Shown: piece after piece, positions 8,406-17,200 of the stretch
Numbering within the stretch: position 1 is the first letter of the stretch
How the letters are laid out: each line of letters opens with the position of its first letter
DNA from: an uncultured Cellulomonas sp.
GTDB taxonomy: Bacteria > Actinomycetota > Actinomycetes > Actinomycetales > Cellulomonadaceae
Direction of reading: 5' to 3'
DNA length: 64,000 nucleotides
Assembly: GCF_947494015.1 (NCBI RefSeq)
Contig: NZ_CANLTL010000002.1
Coordinates: 1 to 64,000 of the forward strand
Notes under the pieces: model-generated
Databases searched by the model: none
Told to the model about the DNA's origin: nothing
What the model saw: the letters and a program-made list of their open reading frames with translations, nothing else
Program-made: the position numbers and the translations under genes

Positions 8406-9614
8406 ATGGGGTGGTGGGAGCGGTCCGACCGGTGGCGTGAGCGGCACGTCTGGCACCTGGACGCCGCCGGGACCGCCGTGTTCGCCCTCGTCGGCCTGGC
8501 GGGCACGCTGGTACTGTCCGTGGCGGCCAGCGTCGACGGCCCGCTGTGGGCGGTCGCCGTCGTCGTGCCGCTCGCCTGGCGGCGCACCCGCCCGGTCGCG
8601 TCCGTGGTGGGCGTCTACACGGTCGGCCTGCTGCACACGGTCCTGGGCAGCCCGCTGCTGTGGCCCGCCGACATGGCGGTGCTGGTGGCGCTGTACTCGG
8701 TCACGGTCTACGGGCCGCGCTGGGCGCACCGCACGGCGGTGGCCGGCGGGATCGTGGGTTCGTTCCTGCTCGGCGTGGCGCTGTACCTCACGACCGGGGC
8801 CGCCGACCTCGGCGCCATGATCATCGTGGGCGTCTTCGCCTCGACCGCGTGCGTCGCGGTCTGGGCGTCGGGGTTGGCCAAGCGTGCGCGCCGGGAGACG
8901 CTGCTGGCGCTGCGGGACCGCGCCGAACGGCTCGAGGTCGAGCGCGACCAGCAGGCGAGGATCGCCACGTCCGCCGAGCGGGCGCGGATCGCCCGGGAGA
9001 TGCACGACATCGTCGCGCACTCGCTGTCGGTCGTCGTCGCCCAGGCCGACGGCGGTCGGTACGCCGCCCAGGCGGACCCCGACGCGGCGGGCCGTGCGCT
9101 CGGCACGATCGCGGAGACCGGCCGCGCCGCGCTGGCCGACATGCGGCGGCTGCTCGGGGTGCTGCGGACCGCGGACGAGACCGGCGCGGACGGCGACGGC
9201 GGCACGGCCGAGCTCGTCCCGCAGCCCGCGGCGCAGGACATCGAGCGCCTCGTCGACAGCATGCGCGCCAGCGGCATGACCGTGTCCCTGGTGCGGATGG
9301 GAACCCCGCGCCCGCTGCCGCCGGGCGCCGGGCTGACCGCGTACCGCATCTGCCAGGAGTCGCTGACGAACGTGCTCAAGCACGCGGGGCCGGACCCGTC
9401 GGTCACCGTGCTCGTCCAGTGGTCCCCCACCGCCCTGACCGTCGAGGTGACCGACGACGGCCGGGGCGCCGCCGCGACCGGCGACGGCGCCGGGCAGGGG
9501 CTGACCGGGATGCGCGAGCGGGCGGCCATGTTCGGCGGGACGGTCACCGCCGGGCCGCGCGCGGGGGGCGGGTTCCGGGTGCGGGCGCGCCTGCCGCTGC
9601 CCTCGTCGGCGTGA
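8406..9614 (+). CDS. NarL-pair sensor histidine kinase
   Basis: 402 residues starting at ATG 8406. Four to five N-terminal membrane helices (about residues 20-155) with almost no extracytoplasmic domain are followed by a coiled linker, a HisKA_3 domain with histidine in ERARIAREMHDIVAHSLSVV and a HATPase with TDDGRGAAATGDG and GMRERAAMFGG. This is the DesK/LiaS-like class that senses the membrane itself or cell-envelope stress. The partner regulator follows at 9684. Confidence 0.92.
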   Translation: MGWWERSDRWRERHVWHLDAAGTAVFALVGLAGTLVLSVAASVDGPLWAVAVVVPLAWRRTRPVASVVGVYTVGLLHTVLGSPLLWPADMAVLVALYSVTVYGPRWAHRTAVAGGIVGSFLLGVALYLTTGAADLGAMIIVGVFASTACVAVWASGLAKRARRETLLALRDRAERLEVERDQQARIATSAERARIAREMHDIVAHSLSVVVAQADGGRYAAQADPDAAGRALGTIAETGRAALADMRRLLGVLRTADETGADGDGGTAELVPQPAAQDIERLVDSMRASGMTVSLVRMGTPRPLPPGAGLTAYRICQESLTNVLKHAGPDPSVTVLVQWSPTALTVEVTDDGRGAAATGDGAGQGLTGMRERAAMFGGTVTAGPRAGGGFRVRARLPLPSSA

Positions 9615-9683
9615 CGCCGGACCGTCCCGACGGCGTCTGCCACCATGGCCGCGCTCGACCCGCCCCCTCTCCCTGGAGCCGCA

Positions 9684-10421
9684 GTGACCACGCCGCAGAC
9701 GACCGAGCCGCACCCCGCCCGGGCAGCCGGCCCCGTCCGGATCGCCCTGGTCGACGACCAGCAGCTCGTGCGGGCCGGGTTCCGGATGGTGATCGACTCC
9801 CAGCCCGACCTGCAGGTCGTCGCGGAGGCCGGCGACGGCGAGGAGGCGCTGCGCGTGCTGGCCGGGGCCGACGTCGACGTGGTCCTCATGGACGTGCGCA
9901 TGCCGCGGATGGACGGCCTGGCCGCCACCGCCCGGCTCACCCAGGGGTCACCTGCCGGCGGGGGCGGCACGCGGGTCATCGTGCTGACCACGTTCGACCT
10001 GGACGAGTACGTGCTCGCCGCCATCCGCGCCGGCGCGAGCGGCTTCCTGCTCAAGGACGCCCAGCCCGAGGAGATGCTCGCCGCGATCCGCACCGTGCAC
10101 GCCGGTGACGCGGTGATCGCGCCGTCGAGCACACGCCGCCTGCTCGAGCACCTGGTGACCGCACTGCCCCCGGATTCGCCCGACGACGCCTCCGCCGCGG
10201 CCTCCCGGGACGCGCTGGCCGGCCTGACCGACCGCGAGCGGGAGGTGCTCGTGCTCATGGCGCGCGGCCGGTCCAACACCGAGATCGGCCAGGACCTGTT
10301 CGTCGCGGAGGCGACCGTCAAGACGCACGTCGGGCGCATCCTGGCCAAGCTCGGCGCCCGGGACCGGGTGCAGGCCGTGGTCGTCGCGTACGAGACCGGC
10401 CTGGTCCAGCCCGGGCTGTAG
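9684..10421 (+). CDS. NarL/LuxR-type response regulator
   Basis: 245 residues. Receiver domain with acidic residues in ALVDDQQLVRAGF, phospho-acceptor aspartate in VVLMDVRMPRMDG and lysine in FLLKDAQPE; LuxR helix-turn-helix at the C-terminus (LTDREREVLVLMARGRSN, then VKTHVGRILAKLGARDR). GTG 9684 is preferred because GGAG lies five bases before it; an in-frame ATG at 9645 would add 13 residues. It probably controls the ABC exporter encoded next, as in BceRS/LiaRS-type loci; that link is inferred. Confidence 0.92.
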   Translation: MTTPQTTEPHPARAAGPVRIALVDDQQLVRAGFRMVIDSQPDLQVVAEAGDGEEALRVLAGADVDVVLMDVRMPRMDGLAATARLTQGSPAGGGGTRVIVLTTFDLDEYVLAAIRAGASGFLLKDAQPEEMLAAIRTVHAGDAVIAPSSTRRLLEHLVTALPPDSPDDASAAASRDALAGLTDREREVLVLMARGRSNTEIGQDLFVAEATVKTHVGRILAKLGARDRVQAVVVAYETGLVQPGL

Positions 10422-10586
10422 CCCGCCGGTCGCCGCACCCGCCGGTGACCCGCCCGCCGGTGGACGTCGCCACCGGGCCTCCACCCCCGGGATGACGGCC
10501 GGACCCGTCCCGGGCCCGATGCCGGCGCGGTGCCCCGGATCGTAGCGTCGGTGACGTACCCCGACACCCATCGCAGGAGCACCGAA

Positions 10587-11438
10587 GTGGACACCACCGT
10601 GTACGTCCCCACCGACCGGACCGGCGCGCAGCCGGACCGCGACCGCACCACCCCCGACGTCCCCGCGGCCCGCGCCCGCACCCTGAGCAAGGTCTACGGA
10701 GCCGGCGGCTCGGCCGTGCGCGCGCTGGACGCCGTCGACGTCGACTTCGCCGCCGGTGCCTTCACCGCGATCATGGGTCCGTCGGGGTCCGGCAAGTCGA
10801 CCCTCATGCACCTGCTGGCGGGGCTGGACACCGCGACGTCGGGCAGCGCCTACCTGGGCACCACCGAGACGACCCGGCTGGGTGACGCCGAGCTCACCCG
10901 CCTGCGCCGGGACCGCATCGGCTTCGTCTTCCAGTCCTTCAACCTGCTGCCCATGTTCACCGCCGAGCAGAACATCCTGCTGCCGCTGGAGCTGGCCGGG
11001 TCGCGCGTCGACGCCGAGGTGCGGGAGTGGTTCGACACGCTGGTCACCACGCTGGGGCTCGGCGGGCGCCTGACGCACCGCCCGGCCGAGCTGTCCGGCG
11101 GCCAGCAGCAGCGGGTCGCGATCGCGCGCGCCCTCATCGCCCGGCCCGAGGTGGTCTTCGCCGACGAGCCGACCGGCAACCTGGACTCCCGGGCCGGGGC
11201 CGAGGTGCTCAGCTTCCTGCGGCGCTCGGTCCGCGAGCTCGGCCGGACGGTCATCATGGTGACCCACGACCCCACGGCCGCCGCGTACGCCGACCGCGTC
11301 GTCCTGCTCGCCGACGGCCGGATCGCCGGGGACATCGTCGACCCCACGCCCGAGTCGGTGCTCGCCGGGCTGGACGCCCTGCGGTCCCTCGAGGCCCCCG
11401 TCCAGGGCACGCCGCAGCGGGACGGGGTGACCCGCTGA
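10587..11438 (+). CDS. MacB/LolD-type ABC transporter ATPase
   Basis: 283 residues from GTG 10587 (AGGAG seven bases upstream; an in-frame ATG at 10530 has no SD). Walker A GPSGSGKST, Q-loop VFQSFNLL, signature LSGGQQQRVAIARA and Walker B VVFADEPTGNLD are all intact. This class powers FtsX-type permeases for mechanotransmission or export of peptides and antibiotics. The stop overlaps the ATG of the permease by one base (TGATG). Pairs with the permease at 11438. Confidence 0.93.
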   Translation: MDTTVYVPTDRTGAQPDRDRTTPDVPAARARTLSKVYGAGGSAVRALDAVDVDFAAGAFTAIMGPSGSGKSTLMHLLAGLDTATSGSAYLGTTETTRLGDAELTRLRRDRIGFVFQSFNLLPMFTAEQNILLPLELAGSRVDAEVREWFDTLVTTLGLGGRLTHRPAELSGGQQQRVAIARALIARPEVVFADEPTGNLDSRAGAEVLSFLRRSVRELGRTVIMVTHDPTAAAYADRVVLLADGRIAGDIVDPTPESVLAGLDALRSLEAPVQGTPQRDGVTR

Positions 11439-14113
11439 TGCTGCGCCTCACCCTCGCCCAGATGCGGCGCAGCCTCGGCCGGCTCACGGCCGCGGGTGTC
11501 GCCATCGCGATCGGCACCGCGTTCGTGGCCGCGACGCTCATCGCCGGTGCCGTGATCACCCGCACCAGCTACGACGCCGTCGCCGCGTCCTACGCCGACG
11601 CCGACCTCGTCGTGACCAGCGACGACAGCGTGTCGGCCGCGACCGTGGAGGCGCTCGCGCAGGGGGACGCGGTCGCCGCGGTCGACGGACGGCTGTCCAC
11701 GTGGGTCGAGCTGAGCAACGGCTCGCGCCGCACCGTCCAGCAGCTCGTCCCGGTCGCGTCCGACCCCCGACTGGACGCCCAGCGCGTCGTCGACGGCCGC
11801 TCACCGGACGAGGCCGGCGAAATCGCTCTGCCGCCCGCGGTCGCGGAGCGGCTCGGTGTCGGGATCGGTGACACCCTGACCGCGCACGTCGGGCAGTGGG
11901 CCGACGACGCCCCTGGCGCGCCGGCGGACGGCGCGGCGGCGGACGGCGCGGCGAGCGACCCGGGCGTCGACCCGGGCGTCGACCCGGAGGCCGGACCCCG
12001 GTGGGTCGAGCGGACCGAGGAGCTGACCGTCGTCGGCGTCGTGCAGGACCCGTACGGCGCCTACGCCCAGTCCGGCGGCGCCGGCGTGCTCACGCGGGCC
12101 GAGCTCGAGCAGTGGGCCGGCGACCAGGCCGTCGACGGCGGGGACCTCACCTACGACAGCGCCGTCGTCGCCCTCGCGGACGGCGCCGACGTCGAGGCCG
12201 CCCGCGCCGCCCTCGGCGAGGCGGTCCCCGCGGACGCCACGGTGCGGACCAAGGACGAGCAGGCCCAGGTGATGACCGCCGAGCTGACCGACGGCGCGGA
12301 CGTGTTCACGGTGATCGTGCTGTGCTTCGCCGCAGTCGCGCTGCTGGTCGCGGCGCTGGTCATCTCCAACACCTTCCAGGTGCTGATCGCGCAGCGGACC
12401 CGCACCCTGGCGCTGCTGCGGTGCGTGGGCGCCGACCGCCGCCAGCTGCGCGGGTCGGTCCTGCTCGAGGCCACCCTGCTCGGCCTCGCCGCGTCGCTGG
12501 CCGGGCTGCTGCTCGGCACGGGCGCGGCGCAGGCGGCGCTGTGGGCGCTGGGCCGGATGAGCCTCGAGGTGCCGCTGCCGGCCACGGTGAGCATCACGCC
12601 CGCCGTCGTGCTGGTGCCACTGCTGGTGGGCACGCTGGTGACCGTGCTGGCCTCGTTCGCCCCGGCGCGCGCGGCGACCCGCGTCGCCCCGCTCGCGGCC
12701 CTGCGGCCGGCCGACGCACCGGCCGTCACCCAGCGCCGCAACCGGCCCCGGCTCGTCCTGTCGGTGCTGCTCACGGTCGGCGGCTTCGCGCTGCTCGCGA
12801 TCGCCGCCGTGTTCGGTCGCAGCCTCGGGGACCTGCTCGGCCCGCTCGTGGGCGTGCTCGGTGGTGCCCTGTCCTTCGTCGGCGTGGTGGTGGGGTCGGT
12901 GTTCTGGCTGCCGCGCGTGGTGGGGGCCTGCGGGCGGCTCGTGGGCCGCGGCGGGGCCAGCGCCCGGCTCGCGGCCGCGAACACCGTGCGCAACCCGCGC
13001 CGGACCGCCGCCACGAGCACCGCGCTGCTGATCGGCGTCACGCTGGTGACCATGATGAGCACGGGCGCCGCGAGCGCCCGGGTGACCCTGTCCGACGAGC
13101 TCGACCGGCAGTTCCCGGTCGATGTCGAGCTGGCCGACGGCGGCGCCGAGCAGGACGGCGCCGCGCCCCTGGTCGGCCCGGCGCTGCTGAGCACGGTCCG
13201 GGCGGTCGACGGCGTCGAGCTGGTCACCACGGTGGCCCAGGGCCCGGTGCTGGTGACCGCCACGGACGGGGCGACCGGCTCGGTCACCGCGTCCGCGATC
13301 GAGCCCGCCGACGCGACCGCACTGCTGCGCACCCCGTCGATGGTGACCGGCCTGTCGCCGGACACCGTCGTGGTGGCGCAGAGCCTGGCGCAGGACCTCG
13401 GGCTGTCCGACGGTGACACGGTGTCGGTCAGCGGGACCGAGACGGACCCGTCGACGGGCGCCGAGACGGCGGCCGGCGACGCGGTGCAGCGCACCGTCGT
13501 GGTCACCGAGCTGCCCGGCGGCGTCGCGCTGACGCCGACGACGTTCAGCGCCCTGACGGTCCCGGACGCCCAGGACGTGGCGTGGGCGCGCCTGGCCGAC
13601 GGGGCGGACCCGTCCCGGGTGGTGCCCGCGATCCAGGACGCGGTGTCGGACACCGCGGTCATGGTGACCGGCGCTGCCGTCGAGCGGGCGCTGTTCGAGG
13701 GGATCATCGACACGCTGCTCGCGGTCGTCGTCGGGCTGCTCGCGGTGGCCGTGGTGATCGCGCTCATCGGGGTCGCGAACACCCTGTCGCTGTCGGTGCT
13801 CGAGCGGCGCCGGGAGTCGGCGACCCTGCGGGTGATCGGCCTGTCCCGCTCCCAGCTGCGCGGCACGCTCGCGATCGAGGGGGTGCTGATCGCCGGCGTC
13901 GGCGCGGTGCTGGGCATCGGGCTCGGCGTGGTGTACGGCTGGGCCGGTGCCGTGACCGTGCTGGGCGTGGTCGGGGACGTGAGCCTCGAGATGCCGTGGG
14001 GCGACCTGGCCCTCGTGCTCGCCGTCGCGCTCGCCGCGGGTCTGCTCGCCAGCGTGCTGCCGGCGCGGTCGGCGGCGCGGACGTCCCCGGTCGCGGCGCT
14101 GGCGGTCGACTGA
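11438..14113 (+). CDS. FtsX-like ABC transporter permease
   Basis: 891 residues, a full-length permease with two FtsX units. One N-terminal helix and a long extracytoplasmic MacB_PCD-like domain come first, then a cluster of helices near residues 290-420, a further helix group near 440-490, a second external domain and three C-terminal helices. The first external domain contains a small Gly/Ala/Asp repeat (GVDPGVDPEAGP). Co-translated with the ATPase. Likely effluxes or detects envelope-active compounds under control of the upstream two-component system (inference). Confidence 0.92.
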   Translation: MLRLTLAQMRRSLGRLTAAGVAIAIGTAFVAATLIAGAVITRTSYDAVAASYADADLVVTSDDSVSAATVEALAQGDAVAAVDGRLSTWVELSNGSRRTVQQLVPVASDPRLDAQRVVDGRSPDEAGEIALPPAVAERLGVGIGDTLTAHVGQWADDAPGAPADGAAADGAASDPGVDPGVDPEAGPRWVERTEELTVVGVVQDPYGAYAQSGGAGVLTRAELEQWAGDQAVDGGDLTYDSAVVALADGADVEAARAALGEAVPADATVRTKDEQAQVMTAELTDGADVFTVIVLCFAAVALLVAALVISNTFQVLIAQRTRTLALLRCVGADRRQLRGSVLLEATLLGLAASLAGLLLGTGAAQAALWALGRMSLEVPLPATVSITPAVVLVPLLVGTLVTVLASFAPARAATRVAPLAALRPADAPAVTQRRNRPRLVLSVLLTVGGFALLAIAAVFGRSLGDLLGPLVGVLGGALSFVGVVVGSVFWLPRVVGACGRLVGRGGASARLAAANTVRNPRRTAATSTALLIGVTLVTMMSTGAASARVTLSDELDRQFPVDVELADGGAEQDGAAPLVGPALLSTVRAVDGVELVTTVAQGPVLVTATDGATGSVTASAIEPADATALLRTPSMVTGLSPDTVVVAQSLAQDLGLSDGDTVSVSGTETDPSTGAETAAGDAVQRTVVVTELPGGVALTPTTFSALTVPDAQDVAWARLADGADPSRVVPAIQDAVSDTAVMVTGAAVERALFEGIIDTLLAVVVGLLAVAVVIALIGVANTLSLSVLERRRESATLRVIGLSRSQLRGTLAIEGVLIAGVGAVLGIGLGVVYGWAGAVTVLGVVGDVSLEMPWGDLALVLAVALAAGLLASVLPARSAARTSPVAALAVD

Positions 14114-14118
14114 CCGAC

Positions 14119-14167
14119 CCGCGGGCCTGTGGAGCGGGGGCACGTCCCCGGCTCCACGGGCCCGCGG
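14119..14167 (+). terminator. Stem-loop after the FtsX permease gene
   Basis: A long GC hairpin: CCGCGGGCCTGTGGAGC pairs with GCTCCACGGGCCCGCGG, with an inner GGGG/CCCC stem. No U-tract follows, as is usual in high-GC actinobacteria. It lies between the exporter and the FHA-ATPase gene and implies separate transcription of the latter. Confidence 0.55.
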
Positions 14168-14203
14168 CGTCGCCGCGTCCGGGGCGGTCGGCACGGTGGA
14201 CGC

Positions 14204-17200
14204 GTGCGCCTGACCGTCGCCGGGCACCCCGGCTCCCCCGACGTCGATCTCGACGTGCCCGACGACATCCGGCTGGGCGACCTCCGCCCGCACCTGGCCC
14301 GGGCGACCGGCCGGCCCGAGCTCACCGGCACGGCCGGTCGCCCCGGCGTGCGGCTCGCGGTGGACGACGTCGTCCTCGACGACGACCAGGTCACCGGGCA
14401 CGTGCCGCTGCTGCCCGGCGCGATCGTCCACGTGGGTGCCCGGGCACCGGCCGCGGACCGGCTCGCCCTGCACAGCCGGTGGCACCTGGCGGTGGTCGCC
14501 GGTCCCGACGCCGGCGCCCTGGTCGCCCTGGACGGGGCGGTCACGGTCGGCCGCACGGGGCGCGCGAGCGGGCGGCAGCCGCAACTCGCTCTGGCCGACC
14601 CGGCCGTCTCCGGCCGCCAGCTGGTCGTGGCACCGGGCCGCCGGTCGCCGGTCGTCCGGGAGGACGGGTCGCGCAACGGGACCGTCCTGGTACGCCGGGG
14701 ACGGCCGGTCGCGGTGGGGCGTCGCACCGCACGTGCGCGGCGGCTGCGGGACGGTGACCGGCTGCTGGTGGGTGTCAGCACGCTCGAGGTCCGCGCGGGC
14801 GCCGCCGTCGACCGGCAGCTCCGGCCGGGCACCGCCCCGCGGCCAGCCCGGACGCCGGCGCGCGGCGCGGGCGCCCTGCCGACCCTGGTCGCACCCACCG
14901 CCGGTGCCCTGGTGCTGGCGGCAGCGACGGGCAACCGGATGCTGCTCGGCCTGGCGGCGGTCGGCCCGGTGACCGCGCTGGTCGGGGCGGCGGCCGGCCG
15001 GACCGGTCGCCCGGTCGCCCGGTGGCGGGCGCGGCGGCACCCGGCCGCATCGAGGGCCACGCCGGGTGGGGCGACCGGTGCGGTAGCGGATGCCCGGGGC
15101 GCGCCGGTCGGGGCGGCCGACGGGGCGGCCGGCGGGGCGGCGGGGTGGGAGCTGGCCGGGCTCGGCGACGACATCGCTCTCCCGTCCCCGGCGGACCTGC
15201 GGACCCGGGCGCTGCAGGACCTCGGCGCGGCGGCGGGTGAGGCGCTGCGGGCGCCGGGCGGGCCGGACGCCGGTGTGGGGGTCGGCGGCATCGGCGTCGG
15301 CGGCGGCGGCATCGGCGGCGCACCGGGACTCCACTGGGGCGAGCCGCACGGACGCACCCCCGGCCCCGCGCCGGGCTGGTCCGGTCGCAGGCTCGGGACG
15401 GGCGCGCTGCGTGCGCTCGCCCCGGACCGCTGCCTCGCCGTGGTGGGGTCGCGCCACACCGCACTCGCGGTGGCGCGCCTGCTGGTCTGCGACGAGGCCG
15501 CGGTCCGCCTCGGCCAGGGCACCGGTCCGCCCGGCGCCGGGTCGCACGACCCGCACCATCCGTTCCTCGGCATCCGGGTGCTGGGCGACGCCCGTGCCCC
15601 GGACGAGTGGGCGTGGTGCCGGTGGCTGCTGCCCGACGGGATCGAGCCCGGGGACGGGCACCCGGGTACGGCGCTGCTGGTGGTCGACGGGACCGCCGAC
15701 CCGACCGCACCTGCGGGCACGGCGAGGGCGGCGCCGTCCTGCGGCGAGGGCGCGCGCGACGCGGCGCACCGGCACGCGTCGGCGAGCACGCCCGCACGAC
15801 GCGGGCGCGGGGACGCCCGCGACCGGGACGACGCCGGAGTCCCCGACCCGGCGCCGATCAGCCGGGCGACCTGGCTCGCCCGGCGCGCGGCGGCCGGAGC
15901 GACCGTGCTGGTCGTGGAGTCGGAGGCGGCACGGGTGCCGCCCTGGTGCACCACCGTCCTGCACGTGACGGACGGCGGCCCCACGGTGGGCGTCACCCGG
16001 CCCGCGCGTCCCCCGGCGTCGGCCGTGCTGTGCGGGGTGTCGGCGAGCTGGGCCGAGCGCCAGGCCAGGCTGCTGTGCGCGATCGCGTACCGCAGGGCTC
16101 GCCGGCCCGCCGGGCCGGGCACGGGGCCGACGCCCATGCCGCCCGACGTCGTCGCCGTCGCCGACCTGCCCGGGATCCCGCCGCCGGACGCCGACGCGGT
16201 GCTGCGCCGCTGGGGGCGCGCACCGGGGGCAGGGGTCGGCGCCGGCGACCGCGGGCTGCGGGCACCGCTCGGCGCGGGGCCGGGTGACGTCCCGGTCGAG
16301 CTCGACCTCGTGCGCGACGGGCCGCACGCGCTGGTCGCGGGGACGACCGGCGCGGGCAAGAGCGAGCTGCTGCAGACGTGGGTGCTGGCGCTGGCGCTGA
16401 CCCACTCCCCCGCCGACCTCGCCGTGCTGCTCGTCGACTACAAGGGGGGCGCCGGGCTCGGGGCGTGCACGGGGCTGCCGCACGTCGTCGGGCAGGTGAC
16501 CGACCTGGACCCGGCCGCGGCCGCCCGTGCGCTGACCGGTCTGCGTGCCGAGCTGCGCCGCCGCGAGCGGCTGCTGGCCGAGCACGGCGCGCCGGACCTC
16601 GTGACGCTGCGCGACCGGCAGCCGGGGGCCGCGCCACCGCGGCTGCTGGTCGTCGTGGACGAGTTCCGCGCGCTCGTCGACGACCTGCCGGACTTCGTCC
16701 CGGGGCTGCTGCGCGTCGCGGCGCAGGGCCGGTCCCTGGGCGTGCACCTGGTGCTGGCGACCCAGCGACCCGGCGGTGCGGTCGGTGCCGACCTGCGGGC
16801 CAACCTCGGCGTGCGGATCGCGCTGCGGGTCACCGACGTCGGGGAGTCGCTCGACGTGCTGGACGTCCCCGACGCCGCGCGCATCGGCCAGCGGCAGGTC
16901 GGCCGGGCCCTGCTCCGGCGCGGTCCCGCGCCCCCTGAGCTGCTCCAGGTCGCGCACATCGCGGCCCCACCCCGGTCCCGCGCGGTGCTCGTGCGGCCCG
17001 TGGCGCCCCGGTCGTGGTCGCACGCCGGCTCACCGCCACGCCCCCCGGGGGCGCCCTCGGCACCGTGGCCCCTGGGTCCGGGCCACGCCGCGGGCGCGGA
17101 CCCGGCGGCCGCAGCCGCGCCCGCGACAGCCACGACCCGGGACCCGACCAGAGACCCGACCCGGGACCCGACCAGGGACCCGACCAGGGACCCGACGGCG

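Noticed and set aside
11801-17023. A 1740-codon open frame on the minus strand, and similar very long frames such as the plus-strand one at 5721-9614.
   Set aside because: These are antisense or out-of-frame shadows created by the very high GC content. Their products are His/Arg/Gly-rich without domains, and real genes occupy the opposite frames.
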